Source of the DNA: Armadillidium nasatum
Lineage: Eukaryota > Arthropoda > Malacostraca > Isopoda > Armadillidiidae
Direction of reading: 5' to 3'
DNA length: 22,500 bases
NCBI GenBank assembly: GCA_009176605.1
Contig: SEYY01000468.1
Location: 30,001-52,500 of the forward strand
Shown here: positions 1 through 22,500 of the stretch, piece by piece
How the letters are laid out: the number at the start of each line of letters is the position of its first letter
How positions within the stretch are numbered: the first letter of the stretch is position 1
The notes under the pieces: model-generated
What the model was told of the DNA's origin: nothing
Database searches by the model: none
The model's input: the letters and a program-made list of their open reading frames with translations, nothing else
Program-made: the position numbers and the translations under genes

Positions 1-186
1 TGTTGGTTAATCAACAAATGACAAATTATTTTTGTAAAAAAAAAAAAAAATAAATTTAACTAATAAGAATAATTATGATGTCAAATATCTGCCAAAATTA
101 TAAAACTCTCCTTTGAATATTTTGACATGGTTGCTATATTTTAAAATATGTTGAAGCAAAAATGAAATAATAGTTAAAATTTGTAA

Positions 187-193
<7 letters not shown>

Positions 194-278
<85 letters not shown>
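194..278. repeat. (TA)n flanking MITE copy A
   Basis: TA repeat of about 85 bp that ends exactly where the element's terminal GGTAAAGG begins. Confidence 0.95.
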
Positions 279-280
<2 letters not shown>

Positions 281-677
281 TAAAGGTGTAGATTGTTTCT
301 GAGTTTCGATTGTTAAAAATATCGAAAATCGAAAATATCGGAGAAGCCTATCGTAAATAAACAAGAGAGTTTGCCAAGAATTAGAGGTCTACTATTACAC
401 TAGACATACACACAATTATTATTACTTACTTTTCTAGCAGAACCTAATTCGACTTATCATAACCTGAACTACCGAAATTGCACAAGAAGTTGTTGTAAAA
501 GAGGCCTAACCTACACAAGAATTTACCGTAAAAGAGATTTAACGTACACAAGAACGTTTGCACGACATAGTAGCCTAGGGCTAATTATAGGTATAAAAAT
601 ATCGATTAAAATAAAATATCGACATAAAAAAATATCGATATAAAAAAAATCGAAACTCAGAAACAATCTAACCTAAG

Positions 678-679
<2 letters not shown>
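279..679 (+). mobile_element. MITE-like element, copy A
   Basis: About 400 bp bounded by terminal inverted repeats of roughly 30 bp: the left end holds GATTGTTTCTGAGTTTCG (about 290-309), the right end its reverse complement (about 650-668). It is flanked on both sides by (TA)n, and no coding capacity is seen. A TA target with short TIRs would fit a Tc1/mariner-type non-autonomous element, but the family is not proven. It forms an inverted pair with copy B. Confidence 0.7.

Positions 680-756
<77 letters not shown>
680..756. repeat. (TA)n between the two MITE copies
   Basis: TA repeat of about 77 bp forming the hinge of the inverted pair 279-1122. Confidence 0.95.
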
Positions 757-759
<3 letters not shown>

Positions 760-1120
760 TTAGGTGGAGATTGTTTCTGAGTTTCGATATTTTTTTGTCA
801 ATATTTTATTTTAATCAATACTATATCCCTAAAAGAATTTTAGTTTGCGTTTTATTTACATTGTGGTTGGATGTGGTTCTTGTGTAGGTTAGGCCTCTTT
901 TACGGCAACTTGTGTAGGTTAGGCCTCTTTTATGGCAACTTCGGTAGTTCAGGTTATGATAAGTCGAATTAGGTTCTGCTAGAAAAGTAAGTAATAATAA
1001 TTGTGTGTATGTCTAGTAATAGTACCTCTGGCAACTCTCTTGTTTACGATAGGCTTCTCCGATATTTTCGATTTTCGATATTTTTTAACAATCGAAACTC
1101 AGAAACAATCTCCACCTTTA

Positions 1121-1122
<2 letters not shown>
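757..1122 (-). mobile_element. MITE-like element, copy B (inverted)
   Basis: The same element as 279-679 in opposite orientation, about 35 bp shorter. The same TIR is seen at about 769-787 and 1089-1113. It holds an internal tandem duplication of about 31 bp (near 879-940) around TGTGTAGGTTAGGCCTC. It is flanked by (TA)n on both sides. Confidence 0.7.

Positions 1123-1190
<68 letters not shown>
1123..1190. repeat. (TA)n flanking MITE copy B
   Basis: TA repeat of about 68 bp starting directly after the element's terminal CC. Confidence 0.95.
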
Positions 1191-1194
<4 letters not shown>

Positions 1195-1588
1195 ATAAAA
1201 TTACTAATGAACTATTAACACCATAATAATATTTACTTCATCAATAAACCCTATTATTAACCTATGAGCAAACCTTTTAAAACAATAATAATATAAAAAA
1301 TTTAAAAAGTAACAAATAGTAAAATTATTGAAGATGATAAGAACAGCGAAAGGAAAGAAAAAAACAGTTAATCCCAAGAATACTCAAGGACTATTAAAAA
1401 AAAATTTTCTGAATTTTTTCGTTGGTTTGTAAATTTTTCCTGTTGACATTATTTTTTTAAAAATAATGTCATTTTTCAATAAATCATTCAGGGTAGCATC
1501 AATTTTTATTTCTCTTTGATGTTTATTAAAATTATTAGAATTTTTAATGATGACTAAAAGCTTTCTATTATCGTTGTTATAGAAAGGA
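1191..1588. other. AT-rich spacer, nothing recognised
   Basis: No coding frame of note, no recognised repeat and no RNA gene. It contains a short near-palindrome, CATTATTTTTTTAAAAATAATG, around 1448-1470. Confidence 0.5.
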
Positions 1589-2248
1589 ATTAATAATTGT
1601 GCAATTCATATTAATTTTGTGATTTATTTTCCTCTCTATGTTGCTGTAATGAGGAATTTTGGTCTCCACATCTTAGACTGTACTTATGTTAGGTACATAC
1701 GTCTTTTGAAATCATTGGTCTCATCAAAATATTTATCACAATTATTTCTTGCCATGTTGTAAATACCTACATTTTTAATTCTATCATTTATATCTAATTT
1801 AGATATGAATTTTCTTTTAATAGTATTGGGGACTGATTATACAAAGGAAACTGTGTTTGTAAAGATATTTTTAGTGTGAGTCAGTGTGAAAATATATATT
1901 ACAGAGGATAATGTGAAAAAAAAGAAGCTAATCAACAAAAGGATCATTTCTCCTTTTCACATTGACTCTCAAACTGAAAATCTCTTCAAACAGTTTCCTT
2001 TGTATAATCAGTCCCCAATTTTATTAAAAGAAAATTCATATCTAAATTAATTATAAATGATAGAATGAAAAATGTAGGTACTTACATCATACCATGCAAT
2101 AATTATGATGATAAATATTTTGGCGAGACCAATGATTTTTAAAGACCTATGTAGCAACATAAGTACAGTCCAAAATGTGGAGACCAAAATTCTGAATTAC
2201 AGCAACATAGAGAAGGAAAATAACCACTTAAAAAAATAATTATTAATT
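1589..2248. mobile_element. Imperfect long inverted repeat (foldback element)
   Basis: The left arm, about 1600-1892, pairs with the right arm, about 1955-2245. Matching landmarks are TTTTGGTCTCCACAT at about 1658 against its complement near 2180, and GGGGACTGATTATACAAAGG at about 1828 against its complement near 2010. The arms differ at scattered sites and have small indels. The central spacer of about 60 bp is AT-rich. No TIR-transposase coding is seen. Confidence 0.75.
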
Positions 2249-2835
2249 ACCGAAGGCTAGGGCTGTTCTTACAGAAGACGAAGAGACAGAACAAAAAATA
2301 GGCATAAGAAGGGAATCACTGAACAAAACAACATTGTTACCCACATTGTTGCAACAACCACCATTGGCTGAAAATTGAGGATAGAGATAGTAGGAGGTAA
2401 CAATAAGGTTTGCTGTCAATGCACCCAAGCACCTAAGTTTCGGTTAAGAACAAGAGATGAAATTTAGTAGAAGAGAGGTGGTGTTCAGAGGTAATGTGAT
2501 CATAGACTCTCCAATATAAGACGAGGGTACACAAAGAGTCCCAATGAGAAGGTGAAATGCGAAAAGGATTGAACCAATGGGCAACAGAGTGGAACAGAAT
2601 GGTCTAGCCCATCCTATCCACTGCAGGTTATACCCAGTGGAAGGTACTTGCATCTTTGTGCATGGCAACTATGTCCTCCCCTATTTGCTGGCCATTAGTG
2701 TACATTTACCCTTAAAGTCAAGGTTAGGTTGTCAAAATAGTTTGTTAGATATAACATTGTTAAATCTAAATAAAGAGAAAGGTAAAAAAAAAATAGGTTT
2801 TAATAGGGGAAAAAATTTATTTAGTTTTTCTTTTC
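2249..2835. other. No gene recognised
   Basis: Base composition is closer to balanced than in the flanks. Open frames on the minus strand (2243-2428, 2444-2668) and the plus strand (2577-2849) are short and match no family I know. This could be part of an older repeat, but nothing shows it. Confidence 0.4.
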
Positions 2836-3156
2836 ATGACAAATATTAAAATTACCAACTTTACAAAGTTTAAATATTTTATTGCCCCCTGGTTTAATAA
2901 ACGTCTGAAATTTTTATGTAGTACGTTTATAATGGAATTTTTTAAAATTAGAGTAAACCTTCATTTGCTAATAGTCCAAATTCATTGTAAGAAATTAACA
3001 TCAAAAGATTATGAAGCTAATTTTGAGGGTAGTATAAGCGAACTTAGTATTGAGACTTACTTAAATGAATTAAAACAAAAAGCAGAAAAAATAAAAAAAC
3101 AAACCATTCATATTCATATAAGAAATGAAGTAGTACAAAAGTTTAAAGCTAATTAG
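2836..3156 (+). pseudogene. 106-codon open frame, possible upstream fragment of the retroelement
   Basis: It starts at ATG 2836 and ends at TAG 3154-3156; it is Lys/Ile-rich, with PWFNKRLKFL near residue 18. Such a PWF-containing segment resembles the endonuclease-to-RT linker of jockey/CR1-like elements, and the frame lies just upstream of the RT remnant on the same strand. The rest is not recognised. It could equally be a chance frame in AT-rich DNA. Confidence 0.25.
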
Positions 3157-3199
3157 GAATTCTGAATTCATTTTTATGGTGGTTTACTAGTATAAGATA

Positions 3200-4080
3200 T
3201 AGACCTATGATTTAGTTAGGAGATGCATCAGCCTCTCTCTTTAATTTCCCATGGAATGCCTCAGGGCTCCAATTTTGGGGTATATATTTTTAAATAAATG
3301 ACCAATAATTTCCAAATTTACATTCTCATATAGATGATACTGCAACCTTTATATTGGTTTGAGATATTGAATATACTAAACTCTAAAATAAATAATGAAC
3401 TAAAAAATATAATGGATAGAGGCAAATAAACTCTACCTAAACTTAGTAATAATAAATAAAAATACAAATTAAGTTCAACTTAGTTTTAAAACAACAGATG
3501 TAATCACTATCTTTCAGTGTCAAGGATTATTAAGTGTTACTATCAATGAAAAACTCACTTTCAAAGAACATAAAATCTTATTAGTGAGCTGTATTGTATG
3601 AAAGTTATATATACTTCAAGATTAGGGACACTTCCAAAATATATGTTAAAAAACTTCATTCTCATCTATTTCCATCTACTCTATTGTCTATCAGTATTTA
3701 TTGTTGCACCAATAAATATTTGTTGCAGCCTGTGGTAACTACATTAAAAGATAATTTGTTATAAAGTCTCCATAATTACTATGAGCACACATCTCGAATA
3801 TATCTGTAATGAAACCAGGTTTTATATACTCCAAGCATTTGCATCTTTAAAGTCAAATATGGGACTACAAATAGACTTCTAATTAGCCTGATTGTACGGA
3901 AACAACTTTCAGAGAAAAACCCATCTCTGTAGTAAAAAATCCCTTATACTAGAAGAAGCAAAATCTCATAGAAGAGCCATCTCAAACAAGGGCATATAGG
4001 AGTGGAATGTCCCTAAAAACTTTCAGGAATAACCCACTCTAGGATATCTTCATAAAATATTAATAACTAGCTAATATTGA
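3200..4080 (+). pseudogene. Decayed non-LTR retrotransposon reverse transcriptase (jockey/CR1-like)
   Basis: Fragments in shifting frames follow the order of an RT domain. GMPQGSNFGVYIF (3253-3291) corresponds to the GVPQGS-LGP block. IDDTATF (about 3333-3353) corresponds to the catalytic ADDT box. GLLSVTINEKLTFKEH (about 3524-3571) corresponds to the FLGV-IDEKLTWKEH block. Further on come ILIYFHLLYCLSVF-like, TSRIYL-like and EWNVP pieces typical of the C-terminal end of these elements. Many stops and frameshifts show it is dead. The clade is inferred from motif order only. Confidence 0.7.
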
Positions 4081-4796
4081 TGTACTTAATGAGAAAATCG
4101 TTCTTTTCCTTAGGGAAGTTCAGTTAATGATTATTATTAATTGTAATTATTATAACTTTGAGTATCATCATTATCTTTGCTGTTAGTTATTATTATTATT
4201 ATTTAATATTTTTATTATTATATAATTGCCACTACTACAATAGGGTCATTCCAAGTCACTTCAACCAAAATTTGGCAATTTTTTTCCTTGACCCCTTTCG
4301 ATTTTTATAAAAATGCACACTAACAGATCTTGTTGAGGAAATATGAATGGCGTTTATTGCAGGTCTCTAGCTCATACGGTTCAGAAGATATGACCTTTGA
4401 AACTTTGGTCAAAAATGTCAATTTTCAGAGAGTAGTCCGAGGTCAAAATACAATATCTCGGCTTCTATGGCACTTAGAAGCATCGTGTAAAGACCATTTA
4501 AAAGATCTTGAATAGTGGTACAACATTATTTAGATGATTTTGACCTCGGAGGTCAAATAAAAAAATTTGACCTATTGTGACCTTGACCTTGAAAAAAAAC
4601 CTCATCTTCGATTTTTTTCAAACTTTGCTGAATTATTGTTATATATGTATATTTTAATTTTTTAATGAATTATTTTTGGTTTTGGCTTGGTTTAGAAAAT
4701 ATAAGCAATTTAATAAGTACAAATATCACATTTTTCACTTTTTTGCGATTTATTTTTATCTCATTCAATGTATAGTTCCAACATTTCCATTTCTCT

Positions 4797-4911
<115 letters not shown>

Positions 4912-5695
4912 AGGCTGGCTGCTGCCGGAGTATTCTCTGAGGAATATAGTCTTACCTGCTTGTTGCTTTGCTGTTATGCTGTTTGATTTTGACTGTGCTT
5001 GGGATCCACAATATTAATGTGCATGTGCCATGTCCTAGACTGGAGAGCGTGAAGGGAGATTGATGTTAACATGTTTATTTGTTTAGATATATAATGTTAT
5101 TCTTCTATGTTAAAATTTATTTTTATTATTATTATTTATTGAGTGCACTTGTGCTAATGAAAAGTCTTATGAGCTATTGTTCCATTTCGGGCAATAATTA
5201 AAAACAGGTTATTCTTATTCAAACAGGTTGTTATTCTCAAGAAGGCATATTACCCTTTCAAGAGTAGGTTATATTCTTTGTGTTTTATTTTATTATTATT
5301 AATTTCATTATTATATTTTAGATCATTTAAACTGAGGTGAGGCACTGGGGTAATTATTTATAATTCTCACAGGTGCCGGTCTAGGGCCTTATTGCCTAGT
5401 GCTAATCTGGAGTTATAATCTCTATACCTATCAGGTAGAAAATATAGATAAGAGACCTTAATGGTTTTTGAGATTATCATATTTTTTTTTTTTTTTATAA
5501 AATTTTAATATTTAATATTCACTTTGGAAAAGAAAATATGTCAGTAGTGTGATAAATTTCACAGTAAAACATTTTCCACTTTCAAATTTTGGTTGTTTTA
5601 AACCATTACTCTTTTTTTTTTTTCTTTATTTTTGTTTATAAAAAGGCTATTTTGTATGAAATATAGATAATTTTATGTGAACATTGTAAGGTAAA

Positions 5696-5702
<7 letters not shown>

Positions 5703-5768
<66 letters not shown>
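5703..5768. repeat. (TA)n at the hinge of the foldback
   Basis: TA repeat with one AATA interruption near 5739. It forms the centre of the 3-kb inverted repeat. Confidence 0.95.
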
Positions 5769-5770
<2 letters not shown>

Positions 5771-6589
5771 TACACTTACAATGTTCACATAAATATCTAT
5801 AGTTCACAGTACACAGATAGCCTCTTTATATACACAAAATAAAGAAGAAAAAAAAGAGTAGGTTTAAAACAACCAAAGATTTGAAAGTGGAAAATGTTTT
5901 ACTGTGAAATTTATCACACTACTGACATATTTTCTTTTCCCAAAGTGAATATTAATATTAAATTTATTTAAAAAAAAAAAAATATATGATAATCTCAAAA
6001 ACCATTAAGGTGTCTTATCTATATTTTCTACCTGATAGGTATAGAGATTATAACTCCAGATTAGCACTAGGCAATAAGGCCCTAGACCGGCACCTGTGAG
6101 AATTATAAATAATTACCCCAGTGCCTCACCTCAGTTTAAAATGATCTAAAAATATATAATGAATTAATAAATAATAATAAAAACACAAAGAATATAACCT
6201 ACTCTTGAAAGGGTAATATGCCTTCTTGAGAATAACAACCTGTTTGAATAAGAATAACCTGTTTTAATTATTGCCCGAAATGGGAACAATAGCTCATAAG
6301 ACTTTTCATTAGCACAAGTGCACTCAATAAATAATAATAATAATAAAAATAAATTTAACATAGAAGAATAACATTAACGTATTAAACAAATAAACATGTT
6401 AATATCAATCTCCCTTCACGCTCTCCAGTCTAGGACATGGCACATGCACATTAATATTGTGGATCCCAAGCACAGTCAAAATCAAACAGCATAACAGCAA
6501 AGCAACAAGCAGGTAAGACTATATTCCTCAGAGAATACTCCATGCAAATCTGAAACGAGAAAAATATACTCGGCAGCAGCCAGCCCCTT

Positions 6590-6591
6590 AT

Positions 6592-6683
<92 letters not shown>
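6590..6683. repeat. (TA)n in right arm of foldback
   Basis: TA repeat with two AATA interruptions near its left edge. It is the mirror partner of 4805-4909. Confidence 0.95.
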
Positions 6684-6687
<4 letters not shown>

Positions 6688-7236
6688 AGAAGAGAAATGG
6701 AAATGTTGGAACTATACATTGAAAGAGATAAAAATCGCAAAAAGTGAAAAAATGTGATATTTGTACTTATTAAATTGCTTATATTTTCTAAACCAAGCCA
6801 AAACCAAAAATAATTCATTAAAAAAATTAAAATATACATATATAACAATAATTCAGCAAAGTTTGAAAAAAATCGAAGATGAGGTTTTTTTTCAAGGTCA
6901 AGGTCAAGGTCCAATAGGTCAAATTTTTTATTTGACCTCCGAGGTCAAAATCATCTAAATAAATGTTGTACCACTATTCAAGATCTTTTAAATGGTCTTT
7001 ACACGATGCTTCTAAGTGCCATAGAAGCCGAGATATTGTATTTTGACCTCGGACTACTCTCTGAAAATTGACATTTTTGACCAAAGTTTCAAAGGTCATA
7101 TTCTGAACCGTATGAGCTAGAGACCTGCAATAAACGCCATTCATATTTTCTCAACAAGATCTGTTAGTTTGCCACTTTTTATACAAATCGAAAGGGGTCA
7201 GGGTTTTTTGTCGGTTGAAGTGACTTGGAATGACCC

Positions 7237-9070
7237 AATAGCCTAATAATTATTTAATATTTTTATTATTATTACTACAGTATTTGTCTAATACTATGTT
7301 ATTATTTTTATTGATATTATTCTCATTTTCCTTTAATATTATTATATTATTATGGTACAAGTATATATTGTTTATTTTATTACTGATAATGTTAGTTATT
7401 TATTATGTACTGTATGTATAAATAATATATTTTTATATGTACTCTTTAGTATTATTTTTTTTATACTGTGCATATTTCTTAATATCAGATGCAGCATAAA
7501 ATGAAACATGGGCTCAGAGTATGTACTTTTTACCCCAGCATCATTTTTCAGTTTTTTATAATTGTACAATCATTTTATAGTTTCTTTTTAACTGAGCTAT
7601 CATTTTTTATTTAATTTTAATAATTAGGTTTTAATAAAATTTAATCATTTATTTTTTTGCATTTTTTTATTAAAAATTTAATCATTTTCAGAATATTTTA
7701 TTCATAAAAACACCATTATTCATTTCAGTAGATATTTTTATTTTTTTTCTTTATATTGAAATATAATCTATATAAGTATCACTTTTGAAGTATAGCCCAT
7801 ATAAGTATCACTTCTTGGACCTAATTACATAGAAAGGTAAGTTCATAAAGTTGTGTTGATTCTTTTTGTAGTAAAATTGATACTGTAGATGTTTTATTTC
7901 CAATCTTTACTTTTCCAGTAAAATTTAAAATAGAGTTTAGATTACTACTGTTCATCTTTATAATTGATGTATATAGCAGTAAGATATGATTAATACGTAT
8001 AATAATATGTTTATTTTTATGTAAACCAACATTATATTATTACAAAAGATAACATACTATATCATTACTCTTCTTTCTTTCTTCAAAATTGATCATATTT
8101 ACACTTTGATTTATTTTAAATTTATTACTGTTATTTCAAATTTTCAGTGTCCATTTGTGTTTTTAATTTATAGTGAAAATAAATTCTGCAAAGTAGTGAA
8201 AGTAACTATTAATTTTAATTAATGTATGAATAGGATTATAATAATCTCAAGGCTGAATGAAACTTTAAACTGTCCTGTTTATCCTGTTACTTGCAGAGCA
8301 AAACATTTTATATCTATCATAATAAACATTTTTTTTAAAGCAAAATAAATATTAAAATGGTTTTGGGAAAAAGATATTTTGAATGTCTGGATGGTTTTGC
8401 ATGTTGCTAGATTGAGTTTTGGAATATTTTTTAAAATTTGAGTATTTTTTAATATTTTTTTTTTTTTTAATATTCTAATAAAACTGCATATAGGTGCTTT
8501 AAAAGAAGTTAAATGAAATTTTAACTCTTATTTTTGAAGTTGTAATTTTATGTGAGGTTTACCAAAGAGGAAAAGATAAACATTCACATTTTATATTCAT
8601 CTGCACATGTTGTATTTTGAAGATATAATTTGTTATCATTTCTGAGGATATTTTGCACCAATCTTTTAATTTTGAATGTTAGTTACATGTTTTTACTCGT
8701 TTCAATTCTAAAGCCAAAAATATTATAAATTAATGGCTATGTTCCTAATGCTACAAAATGTTAAAAAAAAATTCTTAAATAACAATGTATATGTATTGAT
8801 TAATAATTGGCACTAAAACAAAAAATAATTTTCAAAAATAACCACTTCCACTTGTGTTAGTGTGTTAATTTTATACAAGAATTTATTTGTTAGTAAAATT
8901 AACTTTGATGCATTGCAAAATGCATTAACCTTTAATTGAATGTTATAACTTCTACTTTACAATACACTTTAATTTTTAATTTTACCTTTATCGTTTAGGC
9001 TCGAGTTTGAGGCATAGGGAAAGTTTTTTTTTTTAATTACCATAAATTTAATATATCAAATAATTTTCAG
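7237..9070. other. AT-rich DNA upstream of coding exon 1; probable promoter/5' UTR intron region
   Basis: Because an acceptor precedes the ATG exon, this stretch must include intron sequence, and possibly a 5' UTR exon and promoter, but no CpG-rich or TATA/Inr arrangement stands out. A tandem pair of TATAAGTATCACTT lies at about 7771-7784 and 7800-7813. No coding frame is convincing. Confidence 0.4.
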
Positions 9071-9078
9071 CAAAATCA

Positions 9079-21071
<11,993 letters not shown>

Positions 21072-21662
21072 GTATGTTTTGTTTGGGATTGAGATGCTTT
21101 TATTACTTTGATTCAGGAAAAACAAAATTATTTTTAAGTTATTCATTTGACCTACTTTTAGTTGAGGGTCCCAATTGTTTTAATTATTTGTGATTTCTCA
21201 TTTCATCTCGAGTAATTGCGTCATCCAATGGTAAACTTTATTCTGACTTTCACGTTCAGTTTATATAGTGGCTGATAGAGAACGCCAACCCCAGCACGAA
21301 ACTATGTTAGGTTAAGAAGTATCTATATTTTATTTGTCCTTCGCATTTTGATACCTTCATAAGGGCGCTTTATGACCTCCAAGAGCTTAATAAAATGGTC
21401 TTCAATGCATCATACACCCTAATTAGCTTTGTTTTAAACATTAAGCTTTGAATGATATCGCCATAAATTTTCAAGATTAATTTTAGTCTGTATAACTTTT
21501 AATTTTGTTTTCGAAATATTTTTTTTTTTTTACCCTTAAAAAATTGAGAAGAAATCCTCTCAAGAATATGAACAAACTTGCTTTTTGAAGAATCTTGTTA
21601 ATTCTTAATAATGTTGCTTTTTATCATGGAATTAATTAATTAATTATTTTTTTTATTTTTTT

Positions 21663-21721
<59 letters not shown>

Positions 21722-22464
21722 CTGTTGCTGCTGCTGGTCTTCTATCAACTTGAGATCTGAGAGTCTCATTCCACTTTCTTATTTTTTTATCGATTTATTT
21801 TTATTTAATACTTGGATTACCGAACACTATAGTTTGAGGGACTATGTTAAAATATTTGATATTTAAGTATAATTGTCAGCACCAGTCCTGTTAACTGTAC
21901 GTGAAAGATAAAAACCCTTAAGAGTTATAATTCCAGAAGTAGGCAGTAGTGTGGGTTGTTAAAACAGAGCAAAGAATATTAAGAATATAACATATCCTAG
22001 CAATTTATTGACAGTTGAAAAAAGAATCTTTCTTTGTTAGTTACTGTTTGTGTTGCTATGAAATTTTCTTTCTTATGGCTAAGGCAATTTTGACACAATC
22101 TACTATCAAAGTTATTACTTTTAATTTTCATGCTGACTCTGCTGATTACCCTGATTTTTTTATTATTTAAACTCCAAAGTAGAAAATATTATCTCAGATT
22201 ACGACTCAGTAATTTCGGTGTTCATTGCCAATGGCTTTCCTGTAAATATAGTTACGCAAAGCCTCCTACTGATTCTTTTTCTACAACTATCATGAGAAGA
22301 TGGTTTAGCTTTCTCTTGCTTGGAGATAAATCCACTAAACTATACCAATTTTCAACTTGCAATCCTTCTTTTTATACTATTAAACTCATCCCTCTGATCA
22401 CCTCTTCTTTCTGTATCTTTTCCTATCTCTTCAAATCTTCCTAAGAAATATTTCTTACCTTTAG
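21072..22464 (+). other. Intron 8 (5' part) or 3' region; no recognised gene
   Basis: Begins with donor GTATGT. It holds a T run of about 50 at 21665-21717 followed by GCTGCTGTTGCTGCTGCTG. No further RS-coding exon is seen up to 22464. An open frame at 22130-22444 is pyrimidine-rich and not recognised. Confidence 0.6.
21665..21717. repeat. Poly-T run with GCTGCT tail
   Basis: About 53 T residues followed by a short GCT/GTT trinucleotide run to about 21736. Confidence 0.95.
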
Positions 22465-22500
22465 CGAGGAACCATTTATGGCATTTCTGTAATTATTTGA
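22465..22500 (+). other. Possible short terminal coding exon start (weak)
   Basis: A strongly pyrimidine-rich run (about 22330-22460) ends in TTACCTTTAG at 22464. Joined to exon 8 in phase 2, it would read S-EEPFMAFL and stop at TAA 22490-22492. The acceptor is good, but the peptide does not resemble family C-termini, so chance is likely. Confidence 0.15.

Noticed and set aside
2243..2849. Minus-strand open frames as a host gene
   Set aside because: Short, with no recognised domain or splice context, and the first overlaps the edge of a foldback element.
22130..22444. 104-codon frame as a gene
   Set aside because: Its Leu/Phe/Ser-rich translation reflects a pyrimidine-rich intron-like stretch; no motif is seen.

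Overview
The window looks like nuclear DNA of an arthropod, most likely a decapod crustacean. It is very AT-rich, has one intron-split gene with GT-AG introns of 0.2-2.5 kb, and carries an extreme load of simple repeats. I count about 16 long (TA)n tracts totalling roughly 1.8 kb, one (CT)n tract of about 450 bp, and several (TTA)n/(AAT)n tracts. Heavy TA/CT microsatellite load is a known trait of penaeid shrimp genomes. The species call is inference; the repeats are seen directly.

The one confident gene is on the + strand, 9079 to past 21071: an SR splicing factor of the B52/SRp55 (SRSF4/5/6) family. Eight coding exons were assembled by hand: 9079-9204, 10894-10964, 11174-11311, 12939-13008, 14937-15010, 17536-17718, 19851-19919 and 20859-21071. 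They join without a stop into 314 codons plus two bases: RRM1, an 18-glycine linker, a pseudo-RRM2 with the SWQDLKD signature, and an RS domain. The 5' UTR exon(s) lie upstream of 9071 and were not identified. The C-terminal end probably lies beyond 21072. A 94-nt cassette-like segment in intron 4 (13875-13968) would shift the frame into an early stop and is a candidate autoregulatory poison exon.

Upstream (1-9070) holds no host gene I can support. It holds three large inverted repeats: 279-1122 (two head-to-head MITE-like elements), about 1589-2248, and a 3-kb foldback at 4243-7236. Between the last two is a decayed non-LTR retrotransposon reverse transcriptase (about 3200-4080). 7237-9070 is plain AT-rich DNA.

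The introns carry more mobile DNA: a 1.1-kb hAT-like element with a BED zinc-finger remnant in intron 3, a second BED-finger remnant in intron 5, a tRNA-derived SINE in intron 7, and a 60-bp relic copy of exon 1 in intron 1. (TA)n tracts sit at the borders or hinge of nearly all these elements. Several splice sites are fused to microsatellites: the intron 2 donor and intron 7 acceptor to (TA)n, the intron 1 donor to (TTA)n, and the intron 5 acceptor to (AAT)n. The most interesting theme is a splicing regulator whose own splice sites are embedded in unstable repeats.
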